64,000 nt of DNA from Pleurocapsa minor HA4230-MV1. GTDB taxonomy: Bacteria; Cyanobacteriota; Cyanobacteriia; Cyanobacteriales; Xenococcaceae. The notes beneath the pieces are model-generated. The model was given only the letters and a program-made list of their open reading frames with translations. It was not told the origin of the DNA and made no database searches. The stretch lies in NCBI GenBank assembly GCA_019359095.1, contig JAHHHZ010000029.1, positions 1 to 64,000 on the forward strand, given 5' to 3'. Within the stretch, counting starts at the first letter, position 1. Every line of letters starts with the position of its first letter. Shown here in pieces: positions 41,381 to 51,013 of this stretch. Both the position numbers and the translations under genes were made by a program.

Positions 41381-43684
41381 CTAACCGAGTGTTTTTGGCT
41401 TAAAATTTCGCAAACGCAGCGCATTTGTCACCACCGAAACAGAACTAAACGCCATCGCCGCACCAGCAATAATGGGACTGAGCAACCAACCAAAGAAGGG
41501 ATAGAGAATTCCCGCCGCAATGGGAATACCAGCGACGTTATAAATAAAAGCGAAGAAAAGATTTTGACGAATATTACGAATGGTAGCGCGACTAAGTTGA
41601 ATCGCTGTTACAATTCCCTGTAAGTCTCCTGAAATCAAGGTAATATCGCTAGCAGCGATCGCCACATCCGTTCCCGTGCCAATTGCTATTCCTACGTCGG
41701 CTTGTGCTAGAGCGGGTGCATCATTGATGCCATCCCCTACCATTGCTACTATTTTACGGGGCGTATAAAGGTCGGAGGAGACCTCCGACCACAGCCCCTC
41801 ACCTTCCGACTGAATTGTCTCAACTGTAGCGGCTTTCTGTTCGGGACGTACTTCAGCAAAAATGCGCTCGATTCCTACTTCACGAGCAATAACTTCGGCA
41901 GTACGGCGATTGTCTCCAGTTAACATCACTACTTCTAAACCCATTTTCTGTAAGGCTCGAATGGCATTAACAGAAGAAGGTTTTACCGCATCGGCAATGC
42001 CCATAATGGCTTCTATTTTCCGATCTACGGCAATCCAAATAACGGTTTTACCAAGATATTCCAATCGCTCCCAATCTTTTTGTAGGTCGCTAGTATCTAT
42101 ATTTAATTCATTTATCCAACGATGAGTTCCGATTTGTACCCATCGATTTAAAACATAGCCTTGTACGCCACTACCTGCGATCGCTTCAAATTCCTTGGCA
42201 TCATCTAACTTTACCCCTTGCGACTGGGCATATTGGACTACAGCTTCGGCTAAAGGATGTTCTGAATTTCGTTCTACTGAAGCAGCGAGATGCAATAAAT
42301 TTAGCTCGTTGCTGTTGGCAATACCATTGACAGTTACAAAGTCAGTCACAGTCGGTTCACCTTGGGTAATCGTTCCCGTTTTATCGAGTACGATCACCCT
42401 TAATTTATGCGCCATTTCTAAACTTTCTGCACCTTTGATGAGAATGCCATTTTCTGCCCCTTTACCCGTTCCCACCATAATTGAAGTCGGGGTTGCTAAA
42501 CCAAGCGCACAGGGACAAGCAATAATCAACACGCCAACTGTGGTAATCAACGCCATCGTTACATTCCCCATGATGTTGTACCAGAGGATAAAAGTAGCGA
42601 TCGCAATGGCAATCACAGCAGGTACAAACCATCCCGTAACTTGGTCAGCTAGCTTTTGAATTGGAGCTTTCGACCCTTGTGCTTGCTGCACTAGTTTGAC
42701 AATCTGCGCTAAAAAAGTATCTTTACCGACTCTCGTTGCTTTGAATTTAAAGCTACCAGTTTTATTAATCGTCGCGCCAATAACTTCATCACCAGGATAT
42801 TTTTTTACAGGAAGGCTTTCACCCGTAACCATCGCTTCATCGATAGTAGAAGCACCTTCAACGATCTCGCCATCGACGGGAATCTTCTCCCCTGGGCGTA
42901 CTAAAATGATATCTCCCTGAACTACTTCAGCAATGGGTATATCCACCTCGCTATCGTTCCGAATCACCCTTGCTGTTTTCGCACCTAAACCCATCAGCTT
43001 GCGAATCGCTTCTGAAGTTTGTCCCTTGGCTCGATTTTCTAGCAATCTCCCCAGCAAAATTAAGGCAATAATTACTGATGCCGCTTCAAAATATACGTCG
43101 GGTGTAAGTCCCTGTGCGATAAACCACTGCGGAAAAAAGGTGGGAAATAGGGAATAAATATAAGCCGTACCAGTGCCGATCGCCACTAGGGTATCCATAG
43201 TTGCTGTATGGCGTTTGAGGGCTTTCCCAGCATTAATAAAGAAGGACGATCCGCACCAAAATAGTACGGGTGCAGTCAGTACTAATTGCAGCCAGGAATT
43301 GTGCATCCATGCAGGAATAAAAGGAATGGGCAATCCTGTCATCATCGGCAGCGAACCAATAACCAGAATGGCACTAACAATCCCGCTAACCCATACCTTG
43401 CGAGTCAGTTGGCGATTTTCGACTTGCCGTTCTCGTCTTTCGGTATCATCTTCTGGAGCAAGTACATCGTCTTGCATAGGTACGGCAGAGTATCCAGCTG
43501 CATCGACGGCATCCTGAATCGCTGCTACATCAGTTATCCTAGAGTCATAAGTAACGGTGGCTTGTTCGGCACCAAAATTGACGTTACATTCGTTTACGCC
43601 TGGAACCGAGCGAATTGAATCTTCAATATTCCTGGCACAAGAAGCACAACTCATGCCTCGTAATTTTAAACTGGTATTTTCCAC
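41381..43684 (-). CDS. copA: Cu(I)-exporting P1B-type ATPase
   Basis: The 767-residue pump has an N-terminal heavy-metal-associated domain with CASC (Cys13, Cys16) and TM helices from about 90. The TGES actuator loop is present. The copper-type CPC motif is [14 protein letters not shown], the phosphorylation site is [15 protein letters not shown], the HP locus is SEHPLAEAV, and the hinge is [25 protein letters not shown] with the C-terminal TM residues N and M/S identifies the Cu(I) subgroup. It exports cytosolic copper. It follows the CopZ-like gene by 42 bp and shares its MerR-type promoter. Confidence 0.94.
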   Translation of the reverse strand: MENTSLKLRGMSCASCARNIEDSIRSVPGVNECNVNFGAEQATVTYDSRITDVAAIQDAVDAAGYSAVPMQDDVLAPEDDTERRERQVENRQLTRKVWVSGIVSAILVIGSLPMMTGLPIPFIPAWMHNSWLQLVLTAPVLFWCGSSFFINAGKALKRHTATMDTLVAIGTGTAYIYSLFPTFFPQWFIAQGLTPDVYFEAASVIIALILLGRLLENRAKGQTSEAIRKLMGLGAKTARVIRNDSEVDIPIAEVVQGDIILVRPGEKIPVDGEIVEGASTIDEAMVTGESLPVKKYPGDEVIGATINKTGSFKFKATRVGKDTFLAQIVKLVQQAQGSKAPIQKLADQVTGWFVPAVIAIAIATFILWYNIMGNVTMALITTVGVLIIACPCALGLATPTSIMVGTGKGAENGILIKGAESLEMAHKLRVIVLDKTGTITQGEPTVTDFVTVNGIANSNELNLLHLAASVERNSEHPLAEAVVQYAQSQGVKLDDAKEFEAIAGSGVQGYVLNRWVQIGTHRWINELNIDTSDLQKDWERLEYLGKTVIWIAVDRKIEAIMGIADAVKPSSVNAIRALQKMGLEVVMLTGDNRRTAEVIAREVGIERIFAEVRPEQKAATVETIQSEGEGLWSEVSSDLYTPRKIVAMVGDGINDAPALAQADVGIAIGTGTDVAIAASDITLISGDLQGIVTAIQLSRATIRNIRQNLFFAFIYNVAGIPIAAGILYPFFGWLLSPIIAGAAMAFSSVSVVTNALRLRNFKPKTLG

Positions 43685-43726
43685 TTCATACCTCCTGACT
43701 TGATTTTAAATAATGCCAAGCATTGT

Positions 43727-43927
43727 TCAGGCAACGGTATAACCTGCTTCTGTAATCGCTTGTGCGATCGCAGCTTCTGATGCTTGTGTGTCAACTTCGA
43801 CAAGCTTAGTCTTGGAATCGGTATCGGTTTGTACGGTTGCGGCTGGATCGATTGCTTTAATTGCTTTAGTAATGGTATCTCCACAAGCCGAACAAGCCAT
43901 GTTGGGAACTTTAAATTGTAATGTCAT
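43727..43927 (-). CDS. copZ: CopZ-like copper chaperone (heavy-metal-associated domain)
   Basis: The 66-residue protein is a single HMA domain: TLQFKVPNMACSACGDTITKAI carries the MxCxxC site (Cys11, Cys14) and the ferredoxin-like strands follow. I chose ATG 43927, which has an AGGAGAG ribosome site, over an upstream ATG at 43990 that lies inside the promoter. It would deliver Cu(I) to CopA, whose own HMA domain is similar. It is first in the operon copZ-copA-peptide-cupredoxin-merR. Confidence 0.88.
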   Translation of the reverse strand: MTLQFKVPNMACSACGDTITKAIKAIDPAATVQTDTDSKTKLVEVDTQASEAAIAQAITEAGYTVA

Positions 43928-43966
43928 AATTTCTCTCCTTCTGCAATCAATTACTTTTATTGTGAT

Positions 43967-43990
43967 CTCTCTAGTCAACTGGAGAGTCAA
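43967..43990 (-). promoter_or_regulatory. MerR-type operator/promoter of copZ-copA
   Basis: The near-perfect dyad CTCTCTAGTCAACTGGAGAG (43967-43986) lies between a TTGACT -35 element (complement of 43985-43990) and a TCACAAT-like -10, with a 19-bp spacer. The long spacer with a central dyad is the signature of MerR activators. A second copy precedes the DUF411 gene at 51098-51117. Confidence 0.7.
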
Positions 43991-44128
43991 GAGGGTAGAA
44001 AAGAAAAATTTAAATATCTATCGAAATGAGTGCCAACAGAGTAATTAGTCTCTATCGAAGGTAGTAGTAGCCTTAATATCTAGTTTGATAGCATTGAGGC
44101 AAGTCGTTACGGAGGCGAACGATAACTG

Positions 44129-44707
44129 ATGAGCATCGTAGATAGCCTTTTTCTGCATATGTTCGGTCGTCCGAAAGGAATGCTGGGCAGGTTCGGTGGT
44201 ATCATTATGGCGCGTATGAATAAAGAGTTCACCTATTCAGTGATCGATTTGCTCGACATTGAGCCGAACGATCGAGTGCTAGAAATTGGATTCGGCTCTG
44301 GAGTAAGCATTCAGCGTCTGGCTGATTTGGCATCAAAAGGATATATTGCAGGTATCGATTACTCTAAAGAAATGGTCGAGCAAGCTACAGCTAGGAATTT
44401 GAAAAAGATTGAGGCTGGTTTGGTCGATTTGCGGCAAGACTCGGTGGAAAGCTTGCCCTTTGAAGACAACACCTTCGATAAGGCACTGGCGGTTAACTCC
44501 ATGCAAGTCTGGTCAGATGCCGCGATCGCTTTACAGGAAATACGGCGAGTCCTTAAGAAGGTTGAGGGCAAGATTGCGCTTGGTTTTACTCCCTATTCGG
44601 GGCAGTCGAGTCATGGATTGACTGAAATGCTTACAACTGCTGGCTTTACTGAGGTGCAGTTAATAAATCTAGATGGTGGTTTTTGCATACTGGCGATCGC
44701 ATCATAA
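44129..44707 (+). CDS. Class I SAM-dependent methyltransferase
   Basis: The 192-residue protein has the core DRVLEIGFGSGVSIQRLADLA (motif I), IAGIDYSKEMVEQATARN (motif II), and LPFEDNTFDKALAVNSMQVW (motif IV). It is a small-molecule or arsenic/metal-type methyltransferase by general resemblance, but no conserved arsenite-binding Cys trio (as in ArsM) is present. It lies between the copper and zinc blocks with its own orientation. Function is unassigned. Confidence 0.75.
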   Translation: MSIVDSLFLHMFGRPKGMLGRFGGIIMARMNKEFTYSVIDLLDIEPNDRVLEIGFGSGVSIQRLADLASKGYIAGIDYSKEMVEQATARNLKKIEAGLVDLRQDSVESLPFEDNTFDKALAVNSMQVWSDAAIALQEIRRVLKKVEGKIALGFTPYSGQSSHGLTEMLTTAGFTEVQLINLDGGFCILAIAS

Positions 44708-44769
44708 CCAGAGTAGCGATCGAGAGATTGAATCAATTTTTTAGCTGTTAAAGATCGTATTTGTTCATC

Positions 44770-44806
44770 TGAATAGACATTCAAGCTTAAAATGAGTATC
44801 ATTATC
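44770..44806 (+). promoter_or_regulatory. Upstream sites of the ArsR/SmtB gene (SmtB-like dyad and Fur/Zur-like box)
   Basis: TGAATAGACATTCA (44770-44783) is a SmtB-like inverted repeat. AAAATGAGTATCATTATC (44789-44806) resembles a Fur/Zur box, matching most of the classical 19-bp consensus on the opposite strand. Both lie about 75-110 bp before the ATG at 44882. They are predictions from pattern only. Confidence 0.4.
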
Positions 44807-44881
44807 AAAGAAGTAAACTCACAACTCTATTAACCCAGGATTGTCTAAGCAACTAAACTGATAGGGTTTAAAGTATAAACA

Positions 44882-45277
44882 ATGAACAAAGTTGACAAAT
44901 CAAAAAAAACAGTTTCTCCAGAAGGTGATGCACCTACTTGTGATTCTTCTTTGGTTCATCTAGAACAAGTGCGTCAAGTACAATCTGAAATCGTTACAAC
45001 GGAAAAAGCACAACAAATGGCGCAGTTTTTCGGTGCAATGGCAGACCCTCATCGGCTTAAACTTCTTTCTGCGTTAGTCAAAGCTGAACTTTGCGTCTGT
45101 GATTTAGCCGCAGTAGTTAAAATGAGTGAATCTGCTGTATCCCACCAGTTACGTCTGCTACGAAATCTACGTCTGGTTAAGCATCGTCGTGAAGGTCGTA
45201 ACGTCTATTACAGCTTAGCAGACGCGCATATTGCCAATCTATATCGGGAAGTAGCCGAGCATTTAGACGAAGTTTAA
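44882..45277 (+). CDS. ArsR/SmtB-family metal sensor (ZiaR-like)
   Basis: The 131-residue repressor has winged-helix DNA binding (LAAVVKMSESAVSHQLRLLRNLRLV). Two potential metal sites are present. The alpha-3N site has Cys20, Cys71 and Cys73 (ELCVCD). The alpha-5 site has Asp114, His116 and His127 (DAHIANLYREVAEH). Carrying both is typical of ZiaR-type zinc sensors. It should release DNA on zinc or cadmium binding and control the adjacent P-type ATPase, whose promoter holds a SmtB-like operator at 45325. Confidence 0.88.
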   Translation: MNKVDKSKKTVSPEGDAPTCDSSLVHLEQVRQVQSEIVTTEKAQQMAQFFGAMADPHRLKLLSALVKAELCVCDLAAVVKMSESAVSHQLRLLRNLRLVKHRREGRNVYYSLADAHIANLYREVAEHLDEV

Positions 45278-45324
45278 TTCTTGCTTTCTATTCATTGTCA
45301 GATTACTTTTTTTGGGATATTATC

Positions 45325-45346
45325 TGAACAACTATTCAATTGTTCA
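45325..45346 (+). promoter_or_regulatory. SmtB/ZiaR-type operator before the zinc ATPase gene
   Basis: TGAACA-AC-TATTCA (45325-45338) is the classical SmtB/ZiaR half-site arrangement, followed by ATTGTTCA, an overlapping inverted repeat of the first half. It lies 30-50 bp before the ATG at 45376. Confidence 0.65.
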
Positions 45347-45375
45347 ATTAAAATAATTTTAAAATTGTTGGGATA

Positions 45376-47304
45376 ATGTCAGGTAAACATTCTTCTGGTT
45401 GCTGCTCTCATCATGAAAGCCATGACCACAGCCACGAACACGGGGGGTTCGATTTACGACGAGAACTTATACCCTTAAGTATTGCGGTCGCTTTATTTCT
45501 CATTGGATTAATTTTCAACCAACCCTTGCACGATACACCTGGAGCGATCGCGGAGTATGTAGTTTTAATTCCTGCTTATTTAATCAGTGGCTGGACTGTT
45601 TTAACTAGTGCGGGGCGTAATATTCTGCGGGGTAAAATCTTTGATGAAAACTTCTTAATGACCATTGCTACCTTGGGTGCGATCGCGATTCACGAATTGC
45701 CCGAAGGTGTAGCGGTAATGCTGTTTTTCCAGATCGGAGAATTGTTTCAAGGTTTTGCGGTTGGGCGATCGCGTCGTTCGATTAAGTCATTGTTAGAAGT
45801 ACGTCCAGATAAAGCAAATTTAGTTATTGATGGGGTAATTAGAGAAGTTGCGCCAGAGAAAGTAGAAGTCGGAAATACTATCATTATCAAACCAGGAGAG
45901 AAAGTACCTTTAGATGGGGAGATTTTATCGGGAAGTTCTCAAGTAGATACTTCCGCACTTACAGGGGAATCTGTACCCCGCACGGTAAGAGAAGGAGAGA
46001 CAATTTTAGCAGGTGCGATTAACCAAACGGGTAGTTTAACTGTCAAAGTTACCAAGCTGTTCGCCGAATCCTCCATCGCTAAAATTTTAGATTTGGTAGA
46101 AAACGCCAGTAGTAAAAAAGCCCCGACAGAAAAATTTATTACTCGCTTTGCCCGTTATTACACCCCTATAGTAGTTTTCCTCTCTCTAGCAGTTGCTATC
46201 TTACCGCCCTTATTCATTCCTGGTGCAACCAGCGAACAGTGGGTTTATCGAGCATTAGTATTATTAGTTATTTCTTGTCCCTGCGGATTAGTGATTAGTA
46301 TTCCCCTGGGTTACTTTGGTGGCGTTGGCGGTGCAGCTAAAAGAGGTATTTTGGTTAAAGGTTCGACTTTTTTAGATGCTTTAACCGATGTTAAAACGGT
46401 TATTTTTGATAAAACTGGAACTTTAACTGAAGGGGTCTTTCAAGTTACTCAAATATCCCCTTATAACGGCTATAGCAAAACAGAAATACTTACTGTTGCT
46501 GCGATCGCCGAATCTCAATCCAATCACCCCGTAGCGCGATCGATTATGGAGGCTTACGATGGTGCGATCGCCGAATCTGATGTCACTGATTATGAAGAAA
46601 TACCAGGACACGGTATTAGTGCCAAAGTCAGAGAGATGTCAGTTTTAGCAGGAAACGATCGCCTCTTGCATCGAGCCAATATCGAGCATGACACCTGCAA
46701 TGTGTCAGGTACAGTAGTTCATTTGGCAATAGACGGTAAATATGCAGGATATATCTTAATTGCCGACAGAATTAAGGAAGATGCTCAAGAAGCGATCGCC
46801 CAATTAAAACAAGTAGGGGTAACTCAAACTGTAATGCTGACGGGAGATAACCGAGTTGTGGCTCAAAATGTTGCCGATAAACTCGGTTTGGATACCTATA
46901 AAGCCGAATTACTACCAGAAGAAAAGGTAGAAGCGATCGAGCAGTATCTTCGTAAGTCAGATAAAAAAAGTAAAGTGGCTTTTGTCGGAGACGGGATTAA
47001 TGACGCACCCGTAATTGCTAGAGCCGATGTGGGAATAGCGATGGGTGCTTTAGGTTCGGATGCAGCGATTGAAACTGCTGACGTAGTACTAATGACTGAT
47101 GCCCCGTCAAAAGTAACAGAAGCAATAGGTGTTGCTCGTAAAACTCACTCGATTGTCTGGCAGAATATCATTCTGGCAATGGTAGTCAAAGCCCTGTTTA
47201 TCTTACTAGGAGCAGTTGGCATAGCAACTCTTTGGGAAGCGGTGTTTGCCGATGTGGGAGTAGCACTGTTAGCGATTCTTAATGCCAGTCGGGTTTTGAA
47301 ATAG
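45376..47304 (+). CDS. Zn/Cd-type P1B ATPase with His-rich N-terminus
   Basis: The 642-residue pump has a short N-terminal tail with CC and many His (SGCCSHHESHDHSHEHGG) instead of a folded HMA domain. The membrane CPC is ISCPCGLVISIPLG, the phosphorylation site is VIFDKTGTLTEG, the HP locus is SNHPVARS, and the hinge is [22 protein letters not shown]. These features, the ISIPLG sequence after CPC and the ArsR neighbour identify the Zn/Cd/Co-type export ATPase (ZiaA/ZntA class). It follows the sensor by about 100 bp, with the operator in between. Confidence 0.9.
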   Translation: MSGKHSSGCCSHHESHDHSHEHGGFDLRRELIPLSIAVALFLIGLIFNQPLHDTPGAIAEYVVLIPAYLISGWTVLTSAGRNILRGKIFDENFLMTIATLGAIAIHELPEGVAVMLFFQIGELFQGFAVGRSRRSIKSLLEVRPDKANLVIDGVIREVAPEKVEVGNTIIIKPGEKVPLDGEILSGSSQVDTSALTGESVPRTVREGETILAGAINQTGSLTVKVTKLFAESSIAKILDLVENASSKKAPTEKFITRFARYYTPIVVFLSLAVAILPPLFIPGATSEQWVYRALVLLVISCPCGLVISIPLGYFGGVGGAAKRGILVKGSTFLDALTDVKTVIFDKTGTLTEGVFQVTQISPYNGYSKTEILTVAAIAESQSNHPVARSIMEAYDGAIAESDVTDYEEIPGHGISAKVREMSVLAGNDRLLHRANIEHDTCNVSGTVVHLAIDGKYAGYILIADRIKEDAQEAIAQLKQVGVTQTVMLTGDNRVVAQNVADKLGLDTYKAELLPEEKVEAIEQYLRKSDKKSKVAFVGDGINDAPVIARADVGIAMGALGSDAAIETADVVLMTDAPSKVTEAIGVARKTHSIVWQNIILAMVVKALFILLGAVGIATLWEAVFADVGVALLAILNASRVLK

Positions 47305-47373
47305 TTTTTCTAGCAACTATCATCTTAAAACTCGCTCAAATTTAATCAATTCACTATCTAGAGGTTTTTCAAT

Positions 47374-48300
47374 ATGATACGTCGTCATCAGCGTTCTATT
47401 CCTTGGATTTATCGCTATTATCGTCCAATTATGGCAGGAATAGCTACTATTGGTGCGGTAGGAACAGGTTATTTAACAGTAGTTAAACTAACCGAAGGAG
47501 CAGCAGCTTGTCCTACAGGAGGTTGCGATGTCGTGCTATCGAGTCCTTATGCCACTGTTTTTGGTTTACCCTTGACTCTATTTGGTTTTTTAGGCTATTT
47601 GAGCATGATTATCTTTGCCATTGCGCCTTTGTTGCTCACTTCTCCAGAGAAAAAGCAACTACGCGCCAGTTTGAAGCGGTGGACGAGTTGGTTTCTGTTT
47701 CTGGGTGGAACGGCAATGGTAGTGTTTAGTAGTTATTTAATGTATTTACTTGCCTTTGTCATCAAAGCTCTTTGTATTTACTGTATTGCTTCGGCTTTGT
47801 TTTCAGCTTGTCTGTTTATTTTGTCCATTATTGGTCGCGATTGGGAAGATCTCGGACAACTTTTGTTTACGGGAGTTATGGTAACGATCTTAGTTTTGGT
47901 AGGAACACTAGGCGTTTATGCCAATGTCAATAATCCTCGTGTTGAAACTACCAACGGCTATGCTATTTCTACTACTTCTGGTGCTGCGGAACTCGATCTA
48001 GCACAACATTTAAAGCAAATTGATGCAAAAATGTATGGGGCTTTTACCTGTCCTCATTGTCAGAATCAAAAACAGTTATTTGGTAAAGATGCAGCAGCCC
48101 AATTGAATTATATTGAGTGCCATCCCCAGGGAGAAAATTCCCAAACTGACCTTTGTATGAAAGCGAATATTCAAGGTTTTCCTACCTGGGAAATTAAAGG
48201 AAAAATGTATCAAGGAGAAAAAACTTTAGCAGAGTTAGCAGATTTATCTGGCTATCAGGGCGAGCGCCATTTTAAAAATAGTTCCGAAGAGGGACATTAG
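47374..48300 (+). CDS. VKOR-thioredoxin fusion (disulfide-forming oxidoreductase)
   Basis: This 308-residue membrane protein has a VKOR domain of about five TM helices. A loop cysteine pair lies in AACPTGGCDVVLSSPY and the active CxxC is in CIYCIASALFSACLF. A C-terminal periplasmic thioredoxin-like domain (about 205-308) has FTCPHCQNQKQLFG. This is the usual cyanobacterial/plant LTO1-type fusion that makes disulfides in the periplasm and passes electrons to quinone. It follows the zinc ATPase in the same direction by 69 bp. Metal stress damages thiols, so a link is plausible. Confidence 0.92.
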   Translation: MIRRHQRSIPWIYRYYRPIMAGIATIGAVGTGYLTVVKLTEGAAACPTGGCDVVLSSPYATVFGLPLTLFGFLGYLSMIIFAIAPLLLTSPEKKQLRASLKRWTSWFLFLGGTAMVVFSSYLMYLLAFVIKALCIYCIASALFSACLFILSIIGRDWEDLGQLLFTGVMVTILVLVGTLGVYANVNNPRVETTNGYAISTTSGAAELDLAQHLKQIDAKMYGAFTCPHCQNQKQLFGKDAAAQLNYIECHPQGENSQTDLCMKANIQGFPTWEIKGKMYQGEKTLAELADLSGYQGERHFKNSSEEGH

Positions 48301-48318
48301 ATTGTTGATAAACTTTCG

Positions 48319-48642
48319 TTAGTTTCTGGGAGCATACATCATGACTAACACTCCTAGTAATATAATCCAACCACCCAGCAGATCGAATTTATCAGGTCTA
48401 ATCCGATCGATCAGCCAGCCCCATGAGATAGACAGCACAATAAAAACACCACCATATGCTGCATAGGCACGTCCAAAGTTAGTGGGTTGTAGTGTTGGAA
48501 CTGCGCCATATAAACCCAGGATCGCAACTCCGATTAGGGCTAGCCAAATACTCTTTCCCTCTCGCAACCATAGCCAGACCAAATAACCCCCACCAATTTC
48601 GCAGAGTCCAGCTATGACGAAAAATAACATTGATTGAATCAC
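48319..48642 (-). CDS. YnfA-family small membrane protein
   Basis: The 107-residue protein has four TM helices. It shows the family sequence [25 protein letters not shown] near the start and [24 protein letters not shown] later. The YnfA family belongs to the drug/metabolite (SMR-like) group. Its substrate is unknown. It is read against its neighbours, and its start region overlaps the leader of the downstream TPR gene by a few bases. Confidence 0.88.
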   Translation of the reverse strand: MIQSMLFFVIAGLCEIGGGYLVWLWLREGKSIWLALIGVAILGLYGAVPTLQPTNFGRAYAAYGGVFIVLSISWGWLIDRIRPDKFDLLGGWIILLGVLVMMYAPRN

Positions 48643-48701
48643 TTATGCATCCTCTTTTACCTTTACCTCTAAAATTATCCCTCGTTAATCGAAAACAACT
48701 A

Positions 48702-49796
48702 ATGCAGGTGAAACTACTAATATTTAAGCTCGTTCTCTTAAATGGAATAGTCGGGGTAATTTTACCTGTTAATGCTCATTCACCTAATGAGACATTAGAA
48801 CAATGGCAAGCAGATCGAGAATTTAATCAACTTTTAAGTCAAGGCAAAGGATTACTAGATCGGGGTAAACTGGCTGAGGCATTGAGTGCTTACCAACACG
48901 CAGCTAGTTTAGAACGAGAAAATCCACGGGTCTTTTCGGCAATCGGTTATTTACAAGCGGTTCGAGGTAAATTTCCCGCAGCAGCAAGTGCTTTCCAAAA
49001 AGCGATCGCTCTAGAAAGTGACAATGCTTATTTTTATTACGGACTGGCTTATAGCCTCGCTAGTTCTCAAGCTCATGCTGAAGCTGCCAATGCTTACAAT
49101 CAAACCATCAAACTCAATCCGAATCTGGTAAATGCTCATTTAGGTTTGGCAGTGGTGCTGCTACGCCAACAAAACTACGATGATGCATTGGATGCTTTTG
49201 TAAGAGTAACTACCCTCGCACCAGATAATACCCTCGTCTATCGCACAATGGGAACAATTCTACTCCAGAAAGGACAGTTTACTAAGGCGATCGAAGTTTT
49301 ACAGCGAGCAGCCGAACTTGCTCCCTCTAACAGTGCAATTCAACTTGAATTGGGAATTGCTTGGTTGAATCTAAACAATATCCCTAAAGCCATAGCAGCT
49401 TTTGAACGGGCTGCCGAGTTTAATCCTGAAGATGGCAAGATTCATTTTCAGATTGGCAGAATTCTTCAGCTAGAAGGCAATACAGAATCCGCGTTAGCCG
49501 AGTATCGTAAAACAGCAAGCCGAGAACCCGATCTTGTTGCAGCCAGAAAAGCGATCGCCGATATTCTTTTAGAACAGCAAGATTACCTAATGGCGATCGT
49601 CGAACATCGTCAGGTGATTTCCCTCGCCCCAAAGGATGCTAAGTCTTATTATCACCTCGGACTGGCATTAAAAGAAAGAAAACGTAATCAAGAAGCCATT
49701 ACCGCCTTCCAACAAGCTTTAAACCTCTATAAACAGCAGGGTAATACCAAGCAAGTAGAAGAGATAAAAATTATTTTAGATGACTTACGAAAATAG
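48702..49796 (+). CDS. Secreted tetratricopeptide-repeat protein
   Basis: From ATG 48702 the protein has 364 residues with a signal peptide (about 1-22, ending VNAHS). It then has about nine TPR units of 34 residues, such as AEALSAYQHAASLERENPRVFSAIG and later DDALDAFVRVTTLAPDNTLV. It is a periplasmic or outer-membrane scaffold for protein partners, with no enzyme motif. The frame opens further upstream (48630), but ATG 48702 matches the signal peptide. It lies between the VKOR and CDF genes with a 3-bp gap to the latter, so it may act with the transporter. Confidence 0.75.
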   Translation: MQVKLLIFKLVLLNGIVGVILPVNAHSPNETLEQWQADREFNQLLSQGKGLLDRGKLAEALSAYQHAASLERENPRVFSAIGYLQAVRGKFPAAASAFQKAIALESDNAYFYYGLAYSLASSQAHAEAANAYNQTIKLNPNLVNAHLGLAVVLLRQQNYDDALDAFVRVTTLAPDNTLVYRTMGTILLQKGQFTKAIEVLQRAAELAPSNSAIQLELGIAWLNLNNIPKAIAAFERAAEFNPEDGKIHFQIGRILQLEGNTESALAEYRKTASREPDLVAARKAIADILLEQQDYLMAIVEHRQVISLAPKDAKSYYHLGLALKERKRNQEAITAFQQALNLYKQQGNTKQVEEIKIILDDLRK

Positions 49797-49799
49797 CTA

Positions 49800-50450
49800 A
49801 TGATACCAATCAAGAGCGATCGCTATAAGAAAATACCTTTAGAAGAATCTAAAACTCAAACGCTGAAATTATTATGGATTGTTTTATGTCTGCGAAGCGG
49901 ATTATTTTTAGCTGAGTTAATTACGGGATTTCGAGTACATAGTTTATCCCTAATCGCTTTATCTGGTCATCTTTTTGTCGATTTAATTGCGATCGCTATT
50001 GCTCTAGTTGCTGCTTGGTTAGTTGAAGATTCTACTCAAACTAAGTTACTACTAAAACCTCAGCAAATTGAAGCTGTAGCTGCCTGCGTTAATAGCTTTA
50101 TTCTCTTAGCAGTGGCAGGATCGATTCTTTGGGGAATTACGCATAATTTCCAAGCTTCTGCCTCTGAAGCTGGTTTACCGATGTTGGCAATAGGAGCATT
50201 AGGACTGACCGTTAAAGTAATAAATGCCAGTTTACTTTACGAAGAAAGCCACCATAACTTGAACGTGCGGGGCGTATTTTTTCATGCGATCGCCGATGGT
50301 GTAAGTTCGTTTAGTTTGTTAATAGCAGCGTTAGCTATTTTTTATTTAAATTGTCTTTGGGCAGATACGGCAGCTAGTTTATTAGTAGTTGTTTTTATGC
50401 TGGTTAGTGCCTTTTCCCTACTTAAAGATAGTCTGCAAGCTCTCGAGTGA
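49800..50450 (+). CDS. CDF-family cation efflux protein without C-terminal domain
   Basis: The 216-residue protein has six TM segments. Both CDF metal-binding HxxxD pairs are present: SGHLFVDLIAI (His57, Asp61) in TM2 and FFHAIADGVSS in TM5. The cytosolic C-terminal domain that most CDF proteins carry is absent. It should move Zn(II) or a similar divalent ion out of the cytosol using protons. It begins 3 bp after the TPR gene, which suggests one transcript with that periplasmic protein. Confidence 0.75.
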   Translation: MIPIKSDRYKKIPLEESKTQTLKLLWIVLCLRSGLFLAELITGFRVHSLSLIALSGHLFVDLIAIAIALVAAWLVEDSTQTKLLLKPQQIEAVAACVNSFILLAVAGSILWGITHNFQASASEAGLPMLAIGALGLTVKVINASLLYEESHHNLNVRGVFFHAIADGVSSFSLLIAALAIFYLNCLWADTAASLLVVVFMLVSAFSLLKDSLQALE

Positions 50451-50605
50451 AGGGTTGTAGACTATCTTTAAAATTGAACTCATACCCTATCTTAGCTGTA
50501 AGTAGCTGCACAAAATTAATTTCACGGTTGAGGTAGGGGAAAGGGAAAAGGGAAAAGGAACATCAAATGTGTAATTATTTGTGTTTAGGTACTTACTGCA
50601 TTTGG

Positions 50606-50956
50606 CTATTTAGCTGGCATTGGCGAATTGTTTGGCATTGGCATCTCATCCTCTCCAGAATTCATCATTTGTTCGTGATTCATCTCTGTATTAGAGTTAT
50701 CGTCACACTGTTGCATTGACATTTGGTGTTCTTCTGAACTCATCTGTTCGTGATTCATCTCTACATTCGAGTTGTTGGAACATTCCTGCATGGGTTTTGA
50801 TTTCCCATCAGAATTTATCATTTGTTCGTGGTTCATTTGGGATTCACCATTATTTTGGTTTGTTGATTCTGCTGAAGCTATTCCATTACCAATGCCTACA
50901 GCTACAGACGTTAACATCGCCATTGCTATTAGTTTTATCTTTGAATTAATATGCAT
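50606..50956 (-). CDS. Secreted Met/His-repeat protein (MNHEQM repeats)
   Basis: The 116-residue protein has a signal peptide (about 1-29, ending ASAES). Three MNHEQM repeats (about 41-46, 67-72 and 92-97) are separated by Ser/Asn/Gln-rich linkers with single Cys residues (QECSNN, QQCDDN). The tail has repeated MPMP. The pattern is a low-complexity metal-binding protein, probably for copper. A regulatory box lies 58 bp upstream. No named family is recognised. Confidence 0.7.
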   Translation of the reverse strand: MHINSKIKLIAMAMLTSVAVGIGNGIASAESTNQNNGESQMNHEQMINSDGKSKPMQECSNNSNVEMNHEQMSSEEHQMSMQQCDDNSNTEMNHEQMMNSGEDEMPMPNNSPMPAK

Positions 50957-51013
50957 ATATTTAACCTGTGAAAAGCTAAGAAGTTTTTATACTTACCAAT
51001 TATTGATAATAAA

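Noticed and set aside
41862-43618. Plus-strand open frames opposite copA
   Set aside because: Shadows of the P-type ATPase gene; low-complexity, without start signals.
43928-43990. Longer CopZ starting at 43990
   Set aside because: The extra 21 residues lie within the MerR-type promoter and precede the normal HMA start, which has its own ribosome site.
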